The notes under the pieces were generated by a model. That model was given only the letters and a program-made list of their open reading frames with translations, was not told the DNA's origin and ran no database searches. A stretch of 64,000 nt of DNA from Ureibacillus acetophenoni (GTDB lineage: Bacteria; Bacillota; Bacilli; Bacillales_A; Planococcaceae). Positions 8,768 through 18,023 of the stretch are shown here, one piece after another. Location: assembly GCF_900220965.1 (NCBI RefSeq), contig NZ_OBQC01000018.1, forward strand, positions 1 through 64,000, written 5' to 3'. The translations under genes were made by a program, and so were the position numbers. The stretch's first letter is position 1; every line of letters begins with the position of its first letter.

Positions 8768-10258
8768 ATGACTATTATTGATGTTTTATACGATCATGCA
8801 TCAAAAAATCCTGATGCAACGGCAGTAGTATTTGAAAATAGTGAGTGGAGTTATAGTGAACTTTATAAACATTCAAAAAAAGTTGCTTCGTACTTACTAG
8901 AAAAGGGATATAAAAAGGGAGATATTATTGGTCAATTTATGCTAAATTCCGATATCTTCCTAGCTGTCTATTACGGTGCTCAATTAGCTGGATTGACAAT
9001 TATGCCCGTTAATACGAAATTAGCTCCACCAGAAATTGATTATATTTTTAACCATTCAGAAGCAAAAGCTTTATTCTACGATGAAAAACTCTCCAACATC
9101 ATCGATCGAACATCCTACATTTTCCAAGAAAAAATAAATACTACTGAAATTAAAGAAATTTTAGAAGGAGAAACGACACTTAATCGAACAATCGACCTTG
9201 ATGAAAATGATACGGCTGTAGTAATGTACACATCTGGGACTACAGGTAAACCAAAAGGAGTTATGCTTTCTCATAAAAATTTATATTCCACTGCAGAAAT
9301 TTGGTCAGAATCGATGAGAATGACAGAAAATGACCGTATGTATATTTGTACACCTTTATTCCATTGTGCTGGTAGTCATGTCTTTGCAGTGCCAATGATG
9401 TATAAGGGTGGGGCAGTTGTGGTAGAAGAAGCATTTTCCCCAGATCGCACCTTGAGAAAACTAGTAGAAACAAAAAGTACCATTTTCTTTGGTGTACCAG
9501 CAATGTATGCAATTTTGTTAAACAAACCTGAGATTAAAAACTACGATTTTAGTAACTTAAGGCTATTCTGTTATGGTGCAGCACCTATGCCTTATGAATT
9601 AGTGAAGAGATTAAAAGATACTTTCCCTCAAGTAAAAGTGCAAAATCTATATGGTCAAACTGAAAATACTCCTGCTGCAACATCTTTAGTGGACGAATTT
9701 GCACTGAACAAAATTGGTTCTGTAGGAAAACCATTATCTAATACGGAAGTACAATTAGTGGATGCTGAAGGTGTACAAGTACCACTTGGTGAAGTTGGGG
9801 AAATTTGTGTAAAAGGTCCTCAAGTGATGAAGGGGTATTTACGTAACCCAGAAGAAACTGCAAGAACGATTCAAAATGGTTGGTTATTAACAGGAGATTT
9901 AGGTCGCTTTGATGAAGAGGGATTCCTTTATATTGTCGACCGTAAAAAGGATATGATTATCCGTGGCGGAGAAAACATTTACCCAATTGAAATAGAGGAA
10001 GTATTGTATCAAATTCCACAACTGCTAGAATCAGCTGTTGTTGGGGTACCACACGAAGTGTATGGTGAAGTACCTAAAGCATATGTCGTATTAAAAGAAG
10101 GCGAATCCATAACTGGAGAAGAAATTTTAACTTATTGTGCATCCCAATTAGCGAAATATAAGGTGCCATATGAAGTGGAGTTTTTAGAACAGTTACCTCG
10201 AAATGCATCTGGAAAGGTATTGAAACATACGCTTAGATCCGAAGTTAAAATGAATTAA
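8768..10258 (+). CDS. acyl-CoA synthetase (AMP-forming), fatty-acid-CoA ligase type
   Basis: A 496-residue member of the ANL adenylating superfamily, predicted to activate a carboxylic (probably fatty) acid to acyl-AMP and then acyl-CoA. The motifs are intact: the P-loop YTSGTTGKPKG (about residue 155), YGQTE in A5, GWLLTGDLG in A7, the hinge DRKKDMIIRGGENIYP, and the catalytic lysine in NASGKVLK near the C terminus. Start: ATG 8768 with an AGGGGGAAA site; the GTG just before it is less likely. It stands alone between two terminators, with no beta-oxidation neighbours, so the chain length of its substrate is open. Confidence 0.88.
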   Translation: MTIIDVLYDHASKNPDATAVVFENSEWSYSELYKHSKKVASYLLEKGYKKGDIIGQFMLNSDIFLAVYYGAQLAGLTIMPVNTKLAPPEIDYIFNHSEAKALFYDEKLSNIIDRTSYIFQEKINTTEIKEILEGETTLNRTIDLDENDTAVVMYTSGTTGKPKGVMLSHKNLYSTAEIWSESMRMTENDRMYICTPLFHCAGSHVFAVPMMYKGGAVVVEEAFSPDRTLRKLVETKSTIFFGVPAMYAILLNKPEIKNYDFSNLRLFCYGAAPMPYELVKRLKDTFPQVKVQNLYGQTENTPAATSLVDEFALNKIGSVGKPLSNTEVQLVDAEGVQVPLGEVGEICVKGPQVMKGYLRNPEETARTIQNGWLLTGDLGRFDEEGFLYIVDRKKDMIIRGGENIYPIEIEEVLYQIPQLLESAVVGVPHEVYGEVPKAYVVLKEGESITGEEILTYCASQLAKYKVPYEVEFLEQLPRNASGKVLKHTLRSEVKMN

Positions 10259-10270
10259 TTATTGAATGTA

Positions 10271-10300
10271 GTACAATCCGGTTATTGGATTGTACTTTTT
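10271..10300 (+). terminator. intrinsic terminator after the acyl-CoA synthetase
   Basis: A perfect 9-bp stem (10271-10279 with 10287-10295), 7-base loop, T-run. Confidence 0.88.
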
Positions 10301-10564
10301 CTTTTAAATAATATATAAAATTTTTCTATTAATGACTGTATTGCAAATGTTTACCACCGATGTTAGTATTATCGAAAATGATAACCGATAATTCCTATAT
10401 TAAAAATAGGTTTTATCAAAAATGGAATCAATCAGATTGGAGGGTAAGAATAGACATAAGACTTAAAGTGCCTTTAATAAGGTTCGTTAATTAAATGGGA
10501 TGGGTTTATGATTGTTTAAAACTAAGTAAAAAACTAAGAATACTATGGATAAGGGGATGTCATT
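10301..10564. other. upstream region of the amino-acid-binding lipoprotein gene
   Basis: About 260 bases without a gene. TTATC (10369-10373) and two GATAA copies (10380-10384, 10387-10391) cluster here. No riboswitch or T-box signature is recognisable. Confidence 0.4.
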
Positions 10565-11380
10565 TTGAAAAAAGTATGGCTTTTGTTTGTTAGTTCTTTA
10601 GTTCTTTTATTAGCTGCGTGTTCATCGAATGCTACAAATGTTAGTGGTACAACTGAAGTTTCAGCAGCTGGTAAAGTTCAAAAAATTATTGTAGGAACAG
10701 GTACTCAATTTCCGAATGTTTGTTTTATTGACGAAAATGGAGAGCTAACAGGTTATGATATTGAACTTGTAAAAGCGATTGATGAAAAATTACCAGAGTA
10801 CGAGTTTGAATTTAAAACGATGGATTTTACTAATTTAATTATTAGTTTAGAGACGAACAAAATTGATTTTATAGCCCATCAAATGGAGGTTAATAAAGAA
10901 AGGGAGGAAAAATTCTTATTCAACAAAGAACCATATAATATATTTCCTTTAAAAGTAACTGTTCATAAAGATAATAATGAGATTCAATCCATTGAGGACT
11001 TAAAAGGAAAGAAAGTTGGGGTTACACCTACTAGTAGTGCAGCTGTTGTCATTGAGGACTACAATAAAAATCAAGGCATTGGTGCAGAGGTTGTATACGG
11101 ATCTGGTTCTGTAGACTTCCAGGAACAATTAAAAACAGGAAGAATCGACGCTATCATTTCTACACCTTTTGCTGTTGATCTTGTCAATGAAATGGCGGAT
11201 GCACAACAAAAAGTAGTCGGAGACCAGTTAACAAACTCAAAAGTATACTTTTTATTCCAAAAAGATGGATCGGAACTGGCTGACCGCATTGATGAAGCTT
11301 TAGTTGAATTGAAAAAAGAAGGTGTGCTTAGTGATTTGAGTCTTAAATGGCTTGGAGCTGACTATACATCTGACTTTTAA
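10565..11380 (+). CDS. amino-acid ABC transporter substrate-binding lipoprotein (orphan)
   Basis: A 271-residue periplasmic-binding-protein-like (SBP_bac_3) lipoprotein. The signal peptide ends in the lipobox LAAC (Cys at about 19), predicting anchoring to the outer face of the membrane. The mature domain has the family's GYDIELVKAI and DFIAHQM segments. The start is TTG (10565) with an AAGGGGATG site. No permease or ATPase gene is adjacent on either side, which is unusual; it must share a transporter encoded elsewhere or act as a sensor. A polar amino acid or cystine is the most likely ligand, by family only. Confidence 0.85.
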   Translation: MKKVWLLFVSSLVLLLAACSSNATNVSGTTEVSAAGKVQKIIVGTGTQFPNVCFIDENGELTGYDIELVKAIDEKLPEYEFEFKTMDFTNLIISLETNKIDFIAHQMEVNKEREEKFLFNKEPYNIFPLKVTVHKDNNEIQSIEDLKGKKVGVTPTSSAAVVIEDYNKNQGIGAEVVYGSGSVDFQEQLKTGRIDAIISTPFAVDLVNEMADAQQKVVGDQLTNSKVYFLFQKDGSELADRIDEALVELKKEGVLSDLSLKWLGADYTSDF

Positions 11381-11474
11381 GATAGATGGTATCAATAGGA
11401 CATTTGAATAGTTCAGGAAGTCGAAAATGGATAGTTTTCTATATTAGATGTTAATTTACGGAGGAGGTTGAAAT

Positions 11475-11990
11475 ATGGTAAATACCATTTTTATTGATAC
11501 ACTGTTAGAACAGGATAAAGACGCTACGCGTGAAGTGTTAGTTGAAAGCTATAAACAGTATAAAGAGAAGTTTGACAAAATAGAAGATTACAATGAATAT
11601 CTTGAACAAATTAGTAATTCTCTAGATAATCCTGCTATTGCAAAAGTATTAGTAGCTAAAGAACAAGAGGGTAATGTACTAGGGACTTTACAAATTTATT
11701 TAAACTCCAGTGATGCTTATGGAAAACCAGAATTGGATATTAATGCACCAATTGTTCGATTACTAGGTGTACACCCGAATGCTAGGGGGAAGGGAGTTGC
11801 AAGAAAACTAATCCAGGCAAGTATCGACTTCGCTAGTGATCAGCGCTCTCCCCATCTTTACTTGCATACGGGAGAATTTATGAAGGATGCTATTCGTTTA
11901 TATGAGACCTATGGATTTGAGAGAAGTTATGATAAAGATTTTAAAGTGGAAGAAAGAAACGTAATTTGTTATAGAATAGATATTGAGTAA
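11475..11990 (+). CDS. GNAT family N-acetyltransferase
   Basis: A 171-residue GNAT protein. The acetyl-CoA loop reads RGKGVARKLIQ after VRLLGVHPNA, and LYETYGFERS marks the C-terminal motif B. The ribosome site GGAGGAGG precedes the ATG by about 7 bases. It lies 94 bases behind the lipoprotein gene with no terminator between, so co-transcription is possible. It resembles the 1263-1766 protein in layout (RGKGVA loop, LYE-x-x-GF) and may be a distant paralogue. The substrate is unknown. Confidence 0.84.
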   Translation: MVNTIFIDTLLEQDKDATREVLVESYKQYKEKFDKIEDYNEYLEQISNSLDNPAIAKVLVAKEQEGNVLGTLQIYLNSSDAYGKPELDINAPIVRLLGVHPNARGKGVARKLIQASIDFASDQRSPHLYLHTGEFMKDAIRLYETYGFERSYDKDFKVEERNVICYRIDIE

Positions 11991-12047
11991 TACCTTAAAA
12001 AAATAAGAAACAAAAAAATAATGTAGATTTAATATCAATTTTCACCT

Positions 12048-12087
12048 AACGCCAGCTAAAATAGATTTAGCTGGTGTTATTATTTTT
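12048..12087 (+). terminator. intrinsic terminator after GNAT
   Basis: A 13-bp stem (12048-12060 with 12066-12078, one G-T pair) around loop ATAGA, then a T-rich tail. Confidence 0.85.
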
Positions 12088-12194
12088 CGAAAAACAATAG
12101 TATATGAGAATATATATGTATGAATACTTAATAACAAATAAAAAATATGCTAAACTTTTTTCATTACTAAATATATTAAAGTGAGTTGAAATTA

Positions 12195-13415
12195 ATGGAA
12201 CAACCATTTTTACCAATATTACTAGGATCAGATATGAATGCTTATGGAATGGCTCGTGCATTTTATGAAGCATATGGTATTAAACCTCTTGTACTAGGAC
12301 GTTCTCATCTTACCGCGACACAAGATAGCAATATTTTACACTTCAAACAAATATCAAATTTAAACGAACAAGAAACATTTGTACCTGCAATGGAAAAAAT
12401 TGCACAAGAATATAGTGATCAAAAGTTATTACTATTAGCTTGTGGCGATGACTATGCAAAACTAATTATTAAAAATAAGCCTGAATTACAAAAATACTTC
12501 ACGGTTCCTTATATAAATGAATCCTTAATGGACAAGATTTTATTGAAAGAAAACTTTTATAAAATGTGTGATCAATACAATTTCAAATATCCAGGAACAA
12601 CTACGGTAACGGCAGAAAATTATGAGGAATTTACTCCACCTTTTGACTATCCGATTATTTTAAAAGCCTCTAACTCCGTTGAATATTGGGCGTGTTCATT
12701 CCCTGGGAAAAAGAAAGTGTTTGTTGCTCACGATGAAGCAGAGAAGACTGCAATTTTAAAGGCTATTTACGCTTCTACTTATCAAGACACAATGATCGTT
12801 CAAGAATTTATCCCTGGTGATGACTCTTACATGCGCGTATTAAACGCTTATGTCGGGAAAGATGGAAAAGTGAAATTAATGTGTTTAGGTAATCCAATTT
12901 TAGAAGAACATTCTCCAGAAGGAATTGGAAGTTACGCAGCGATTATTACAACATACGATGAACAATTAATGGATAAAGTTCGCTTTTTCCTAGAAGACAT
13001 CGGCTACACTGGTTTTGCAAATTTTGATATGAAATACGATGCCCGTGATGGTGAATATAAACTATTTGAAATTAACTTACGTAATGGACGTTCAAGCTAT
13101 TATGTAACTGCGGCTGGATATAACTTAATGAAGTATGTGGCAGATGACCATATGTTAAATGTCCAACAAGAATTAACATATGCTAAAAACAAACACCTAT
13201 GGACAATCATTCCTAATGGAGTTTTGTTTAAGTATGCATCAAATCAAAAATTAAAGCTTGAAGCAAAAAAGTTAATTTCAGAAGGAAAATGTACAAACTC
13301 TCTATTCTTCAAAGAGGATATGAATCCGAAACGTTGGGCTAAATTGACATTAAATAATTTAAATTATTATCGCAAATATAAGAAATACTTTAATAAAAAG
13401 GGTTTGGCTGAATAA
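12195..13415 (+). CDS. ATP-grasp carboxylate-amine ligase, D-aspartate ligase-like
   Basis: A 406-residue ATP-grasp enzyme. The N-terminal part binds substrate (LLGSDMNAYGMARAF); the ATP-grasp core has PIILKASNS, the strand MIVQEFIPGDDSYM and the metal-binding end FEINLRNGRSS. Family members include Aslfm of Enterococcus faecium, which adds D-Asp to the peptidoglycan stem-peptide lysine. The directly abutting Asp/Glu racemase gene (TAA then ATG, no gap) supplies the D-amino acid and supports this reading. ATG 12195 is preferred to an in-frame TTG at 12186 because the AAGTGAG site touches the TTG. D-Glu ligation is the main alternative. Confidence 0.75.
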   Translation: MEQPFLPILLGSDMNAYGMARAFYEAYGIKPLVLGRSHLTATQDSNILHFKQISNLNEQETFVPAMEKIAQEYSDQKLLLLACGDDYAKLIIKNKPELQKYFTVPYINESLMDKILLKENFYKMCDQYNFKYPGTTTVTAENYEEFTPPFDYPIILKASNSVEYWACSFPGKKKVFVAHDEAEKTAILKAIYASTYQDTMIVQEFIPGDDSYMRVLNAYVGKDGKVKLMCLGNPILEEHSPEGIGSYAAIITTYDEQLMDKVRFFLEDIGYTGFANFDMKYDARDGEYKLFEINLRNGRSSYYVTAAGYNLMKYVADDHMLNVQQELTYAKNKHLWTIIPNGVLFKYASNQKLKLEAKKLISEGKCTNSLFFKEDMNPKRWAKLTLNNLNYYRKYKKYFNKKGLAE

Positions 13416-14138
13416 ATGAAAAAGACATTAGGTATTATCGGTGGTGTCGGTCCACTAGCAACTATGTTTCTTGGCGAGATGATTGTTCGCCAAACGAAAG
13501 CATCTAAAGATCAGGAACATGTACACACAATCATTGATAATGATACAACAATACCTGATAGAACAGCGTATATACTTGATCAGTCAAAGGAAAATCCAAT
13601 CCCGTACCTAATTCGAGATGCAAAAAAATTAGCAACTGCTGGTGCTGATATTATTTGTATACCATGTAATACGGCTCATACATTTTATGATGATTTACAG
13701 TATTCTTCCCCAGTTCCGGTGATTCATATGATTCGTGAAACAGCAAGAAGGGCATCAAGTTTAGAAGCAAAACGAGTAGGAATACTTGCAACGGATGGCA
13801 CTATTGCAGCAGGTGTGTATCAGCGTGCATTATTAGAAGTAGGGATTGAGCCAATTATTCCAGATGAACGTACTCAAAAAGAGGTAATGTCCTTGATTTA
13901 TGATTACGTCAAGGCTGGAATTAGTGTGACCTATGAACAATGGTATAAAATCGAACAAGCCATGTGGGCATTAAAGTGCGATAACATTATTTTAGGTTGT
14001 ACAGAACTTTCAATTATTAATAAAGAGCTAAAACTAAATAAACGGTATATCGATTCATTAATTGTTTTAGCAGAAAGTGCTATTGTTTACTGCGGTTACG
14101 AATTAATAGATCACAACGTACCGTCAAAAAGTGTATAA
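13416..14138 (+). CDS. aspartate/glutamate racemase family protein
   Basis: A 240-residue cofactor-independent amino-acid racemase. Both catalytic cysteines are present: IPCNTAH (near residue 88) and LGCTELS (near residue 195), with the N-terminal LGIIGGVGPLAT typical of aspartate racemases. Its ATG follows the ligase stop codon immediately, so the two are translationally coupled. The coupled ligase points to making D-Asp for the wall cross-bridge, as in the racfm-aslfm pair of E. faecium. Aspartate over glutamate is inferred from context. Confidence 0.82.
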   Translation: MKKTLGIIGGVGPLATMFLGEMIVRQTKASKDQEHVHTIIDNDTTIPDRTAYILDQSKENPIPYLIRDAKKLATAGADIICIPCNTAHTFYDDLQYSSPVPVIHMIRETARRASSLEAKRVGILATDGTIAAGVYQRALLEVGIEPIIPDERTQKEVMSLIYDYVKAGISVTYEQWYKIEQAMWALKCDNIILGCTELSIINKELKLNKRYIDSLIVLAESAIVYCGYELIDHNVPSKSV

Positions 14139-14149
14139 AAATTAAAAGG

Positions 14150-14187
14150 TCCTTGATTAGGGAATACTCTAATCGAGGATTTTTTTT
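14150..14187 (+). terminator. intrinsic terminator after the ligase/racemase operon
   Basis: An 11-bp stem (14150-14160 with 14169-14179, one G-T pair) followed by eight T's. Confidence 0.88.
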
Positions 14188-14286
14188 GCGGATTGAAAAT
14201 CGATCTATGTGGGAGAATTGTGTTTTTCAGTAAAATTAATCTAAAATATGGTACACTAAACGCGAAGATGTAAAGGTGGGAAATAG

Positions 14287-15429
14287 ATGTCAGTAATTAG
14301 CTTATTAAATGAAACATTACAAAGTAAATGGAAGTTTGAAACAACGATGAAAGTGCAAGATGAAATGATTCCAGCGATGTTAGAAGGAAAAGACATTGTC
14401 GCAGAATCACCAACAGGTTCAGGGAAAACTCTTGCATATGTTTTACCTATATTAAATAAAGTAAATGGTAGTAAAAAACAAACCCAAGCTCTAATCGTTG
14501 CACCTTCACAAGAACTTGCTATGCAAATTGTAGAAGTGATACGTGAGTGGATAATAGGAACTGATATTACTGTGCAACAATTAATTGGAGGAGCAAACTC
14601 AGCACGTCAAATTGAGAAGTTGAAGAAAAAACCAACTATCGTTGTAGGAACACCGGGTCGTTTAAATGAGCTAGCAAGAGCAAACAAATTAAAACTAAAA
14701 GAAATTGAAACAATTGTATTAGATGAATGTGACCAATTATTAAGTCGAGATTATCGTGTCGTTGTAAAATCCTTTATTGAAGGAGCGGCATATGGTCGAC
14801 AAGTTGTTGTCGTATCAGCAACAATTACAGATGAAATTAAACTTGTAGCAAGTCGTATGATGTTTGAACCAATTCTTATCAAGATTAAACCTGAAGATAT
14901 GGTAAAGGTTGGAAAAGTCGTTCATTCATTTATTAAAGTAGATGAGCGAGATAAGACTGACATGCTAAGAAGATTAGCGAATATTGAGGGATTTAGAGGG
15001 CTTGCATTTAGTAATAATGTGGACCAAGTAATCATGAAAGAATCAAAGCTAAAATATCGTGATGCAAAAGTAGTAACTTTACATTCAGATATGAAAAAAG
15101 AGGAAAGAAAAAAGGCGTTGGATTCCTTTAGAAAAGGTGAAGCAAGAATTCTTATTGCTACAGATTTAGCAGCGCGGGGATTAGATATTGGGGGATTAAC
15201 ACATGTAATACATGTTGATGTTCCACACACGATTGAACAATATACTCATCGTTCAGGTCGTACTGGCCGTGCTGGGGCAGATGGCGAAGTATTAACTTTA
15301 CTATCTTATAAAGACGAAAAAACATACAAAAAATTAACAAGAGAATTAGAAATAAAAGCTGTTCAAAAGGTATGGAGTCAACGTGAGATAATAGAGGGTA
15401 ACTCCAAGACAGTTGCAAAACGGGGGTAA
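14287..15429 (+). CDS. yfmL: DEAD-box RNA helicase, YfmL-like
   Basis: A 380-residue two-domain RNA helicase without a long C-terminal extension. Motif Q is replaced by a short N-terminal stretch; motif I is SPTGSGKT, Ia PSQELA, Ib TPGRL, II DECD (in place of DEAD), III SAT, V ATDLAARGLD and VI HRSGRTGR. Size and motif II fit B. subtilis YfmL, linked to 50S ribosome assembly and cold growth. AAGGTGGG precedes the ATG. The aminopeptidase gene starts 5 bases after its stop and is likely coupled. Confidence 0.85.
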   Translation: MSVISLLNETLQSKWKFETTMKVQDEMIPAMLEGKDIVAESPTGSGKTLAYVLPILNKVNGSKKQTQALIVAPSQELAMQIVEVIREWIIGTDITVQQLIGGANSARQIEKLKKKPTIVVGTPGRLNELARANKLKLKEIETIVLDECDQLLSRDYRVVVKSFIEGAAYGRQVVVVSATITDEIKLVASRMMFEPILIKIKPEDMVKVGKVVHSFIKVDERDKTDMLRRLANIEGFRGLAFSNNVDQVIMKESKLKYRDAKVVTLHSDMKKEERKKALDSFRKGEARILIATDLAARGLDIGGLTHVIHVDVPHTIEQYTHRSGRTGRAGADGEVLTLLSYKDEKTYKKLTRELEIKAVQKVWSQREIIEGNSKTVAKRG

Positions 15430-15433
15430 ATTG

Positions 15434-16663
15434 ATGGAATTTCAAGAAAAACTAGAACAATATGCTGATTTGGCGGTTAAAATAGGTGTAAATATTCAAC
15501 AAGGGCAATATCTATTAATTAATACGTCAACAGATGCTCTTGATTTTGCTCGAATTGTAGTTAAAAAAGCATACGAGGCTGGAGCAGGAAGAGTACATGT
15601 TCAACTAACAGATTCATTTATTACACGTGAATTTTATGAACATGGAGCTGAAGAAGAGTTTAGCAATTATCCAAAATGGATCGTTGCTCAACGAGAAGAG
15701 TTGATTGAGAAAAAGGGTGCACTACTTTGGATTGATGATGAAGATCCAGATTTACTTGCAGGTATTTCTGTATCTCGAATTTCTGCAAATCAAAAAGCAG
15801 GTGGGCAAGCTTTAGTCAATTATCGTAAAGCGGTTATGAACGATGATATCGCATGGTCAATTATTGCAGTACCATCGCCAAAGTGGGCTGCAAAAGTGTT
15901 CCCTAACTTACCAGGTGCAGAACAAGTACCTGCTTTATGGGAAGCAATTTTCAAAACAGTGCGCATTGGTGAAGGTAGCGCGGTTGAAAAATGGCAAGCA
16001 CATATTAAGCACTTAGATGAAAGAGCTTTAAAGTTAAACGAACGAAAATTTGCAAAGCTTCATTATAAAGCACCTGGAACAGATTTAACAATCGAACTTC
16101 CAGAAAAACATATTTGGGTTTCAGGTAGTAGTCGAACTCCTGAAGGTACGGTATTTATTGCAAATATGCCAACAGAAGAAGTATTTACATTACCATCGAA
16201 ATACGGTGTAAATGGCTATGTAAGTAATACGAAACCATTAGCGTATCAAGGGAATATAATCGACCAATTCAAACTAACATTTGAAAATGGAAAGATTGTA
16301 AAAGCTGAAGCAGAATTAGGAAATGAACTATTACAAGAGTTAATTACGGCTGATGAGAACTCTTGTTATTTAGGTGAAGTAGCATTAGTTCCCCATGAAT
16401 CACCAATTTCAAATTCTGGAATTTTGTATTACAATACGCTTTTCGATGAGAATGCTTCAAACCATTTAGCAATTGGGGAAGCGTACCCTACTTGTTATGA
16501 AGGTGGTCGCGAATTGGATGAAAGAGAGTTTGATTCACTAGGAATTAATAATTCTATCACTCACGAAGACTTTATGATTGGTAGTGCTGAGATGGATATC
16601 GATGGAATCCTGCCAGATGGATCTTCCGTGCCGATTTTCAGAAATGGAAACTGGGCATTTTAA
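15434..16663 (+). CDS. M29 family metallo-aminopeptidase (AmpS-like)
   Basis: A 409-residue cytosolic leucyl-type aminopeptidase of family M29. Likely ligands of the two-metal site are visible: Glu in MPTEEVF, Glu and His in LGEVALVPHESP, His in NASNHLAIGEAY, and His and Asp in THEDFMIGSAEMDIDG. The ATG at 15434 is chosen because GGGGGT (15422-15427) lies six bases upstream. It is transcribed with the helicase gene and ends at a terminator. Role: trimming N-terminal residues from peptides. Confidence 0.9.
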   Translation: MEFQEKLEQYADLAVKIGVNIQQGQYLLINTSTDALDFARIVVKKAYEAGAGRVHVQLTDSFITREFYEHGAEEEFSNYPKWIVAQREELIEKKGALLWIDDEDPDLLAGISVSRISANQKAGGQALVNYRKAVMNDDIAWSIIAVPSPKWAAKVFPNLPGAEQVPALWEAIFKTVRIGEGSAVEKWQAHIKHLDERALKLNERKFAKLHYKAPGTDLTIELPEKHIWVSGSSRTPEGTVFIANMPTEEVFTLPSKYGVNGYVSNTKPLAYQGNIIDQFKLTFENGKIVKAEAELGNELLQELITADENSCYLGEVALVPHESPISNSGILYYNTLFDENASNHLAIGEAYPTCYEGGRELDEREFDSLGINNSITHEDFMIGSAEMDIDGILPDGSSVPIFRNGNWAF

Positions 16664-16678
16664 ATAACTGTTAATTTG

Positions 16679-16713
16679 ACTGTCGAAGCTTAATAGCTTT
16701 GGCAGTTTTTTTA
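16679..16713 (+). terminator. intrinsic terminator after the aminopeptidase
   Basis: A stem of about 12 bp (ACTGTCGAAGCT from 16679, loop TAAT, pairing to 16707, with mismatch) followed by a T-run. Confidence 0.82.
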
Positions 16714-16847
16714 TTTTTCGTTAGAAATATTCGGTCTAATATGGGAATAATTTTGCAATGAAATAATACGAACATATGTACCGATTTTGTGGATGTTTTA
16801 TGAGATAAATGGTAGAATTAAAACACTAAAAGCGAGGAGGTTACATA

Positions 16848-18023
16848 GTGAAAATCTTTCATACCGCAGATTGGCATTTAGGTAAACTTGTTCAAGGTGT
16901 TTATATGACAGAGGATCAAGAGTATGTATTAAATCAGTTCTTAGAAGCCATTGATGAAGAGCAACCAGATGTAGTAATTATTGCAGGAGATTTATATGAT
17001 CGTGCAGTACCTCCAGTAGAAGCAGTAAATTTACTAGATTCCATTCTAGCTAAAATTGTACTGAAGAGAAAAATTCCTGTGTTAAGTATTGCAGGAAATC
17101 ATGATAGCCCTACCCGAGTAGGCTTTGGACAGAAATTACTAATGGAAAGTGGATTATATATCGTTGGGGAACAAAGTGAAAATATTGAGCCAGTCATTAT
17201 TAATGATGAGTACGGAGAGGTTCATTTTCATTTAATTCCTTTTAGCGAACCTTCTACTGTGAAGCATGTTTTTGGTGATGACTCAATCAGTAATTATAAC
17301 GATGCAATGAAGAAAATAGTAGATGTGATTGAACAAAAAATGGACAAGTCTAAACGACATGTTTTTATTGGACATGCATTTGTAACGCCACATGGTGAAA
17401 TGGAAGAGAATACGAGTGAATCAGAGCGACCGCTTTCAATTGGGGGTTCAGAATATGTGAGTGCGGAAATTTTTAAGCCGTTTAATTATACAGCTTTAGG
17501 GCATTTGCATAAGGCGCATTATGTGCTAAACGAAACCATTCGCTACTCAGGATCGCCATTAAAATATTCCTCATCCGAAGCAAACCATGAAAAGGGTTTT
17601 TTAATTGTCAATTTGGATGCTGAAGGACAAGTTTCTGTTGAAAAAAGACCGTTCAAACCAAGAAGAGATTTGAGAATCATTGAGGGTTCTATGCAAGAAA
17701 TATTAAGACATGACATAAGCGAGGATTACGTTTTTGTGCGTTTAACAGACTTAACACCAGTTGTCGGTGCTATGGAACAAATTCGTACAGTCTATCCTAA
17801 TGCAATGCATGTTGAACGAAAAGCCCTACAGCACCAAAGTATTACGGCGGAAGGTGAAGTAATTCACCGCGAACAGATGGATGATTTATCTTTATTTAAG
17901 GCGTTTTACCAAGAAATTTTAGATGATTCCCCAACTGAATTACAAATAAAGCTGTTTGAAGAAGTATTAGATGAAATGTTGACAGAAGAACGAGAAACAA
18001 AAGTGGCGGTGGTGAACCAATGA
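16848..18023 (+). CDS. sbcD: exonuclease SbcCD, nuclease subunit D
   Basis: A 391-residue Mre11-type metallophosphoesterase. The phosphoesterase motifs are in order: HTADWHLG, AGDLYDRA, GNHDSP, GHAFV and GHLHKAH. With SbcC it forms a double-strand exonuclease / hairpin endonuclease that trims blocked DNA ends and cleaves palindromic hairpins. The start is GTG 16848 with the site GAGGAGG. The stop overlaps the sbcC start (ATGA, 18020-18023), giving tight coupling of subunit synthesis. Confidence 0.95.
   Translation: MKIFHTADWHLGKLVQGVYMTEDQEYVLNQFLEAIDEEQPDVVIIAGDLYDRAVPPVEAVNLLDSILAKIVLKRKIPVLSIAGNHDSPTRVGFGQKLLMESGLYIVGEQSENIEPVIINDEYGEVHFHLIPFSEPSTVKHVFGDDSISNYNDAMKKIVDVIEQKMDKSKRHVFIGHAFVTPHGEMEENTSESERPLSIGGSEYVSAEIFKPFNYTALGHLHKAHYVLNETIRYSGSPLKYSSSEANHEKGFLIVNLDAEGQVSVEKRPFKPRRDLRIIEGSMQEILRHDISEDYVFVRLTDLTPVVGAMEQIRTVYPNAMHVERKALQHQSITAEGEVIHREQMDDLSLFKAFYQEILDDSPTELQIKLFEEVLDEMLTEERETKVAVVNQ

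Noticed and set aside
10369..10391. Cluster of GATAA/TTATC as a Fur box
   Set aside because: Spacing does not fit the 7-1-7 Fur pattern, and the downstream binding protein looks amino-acid specific.
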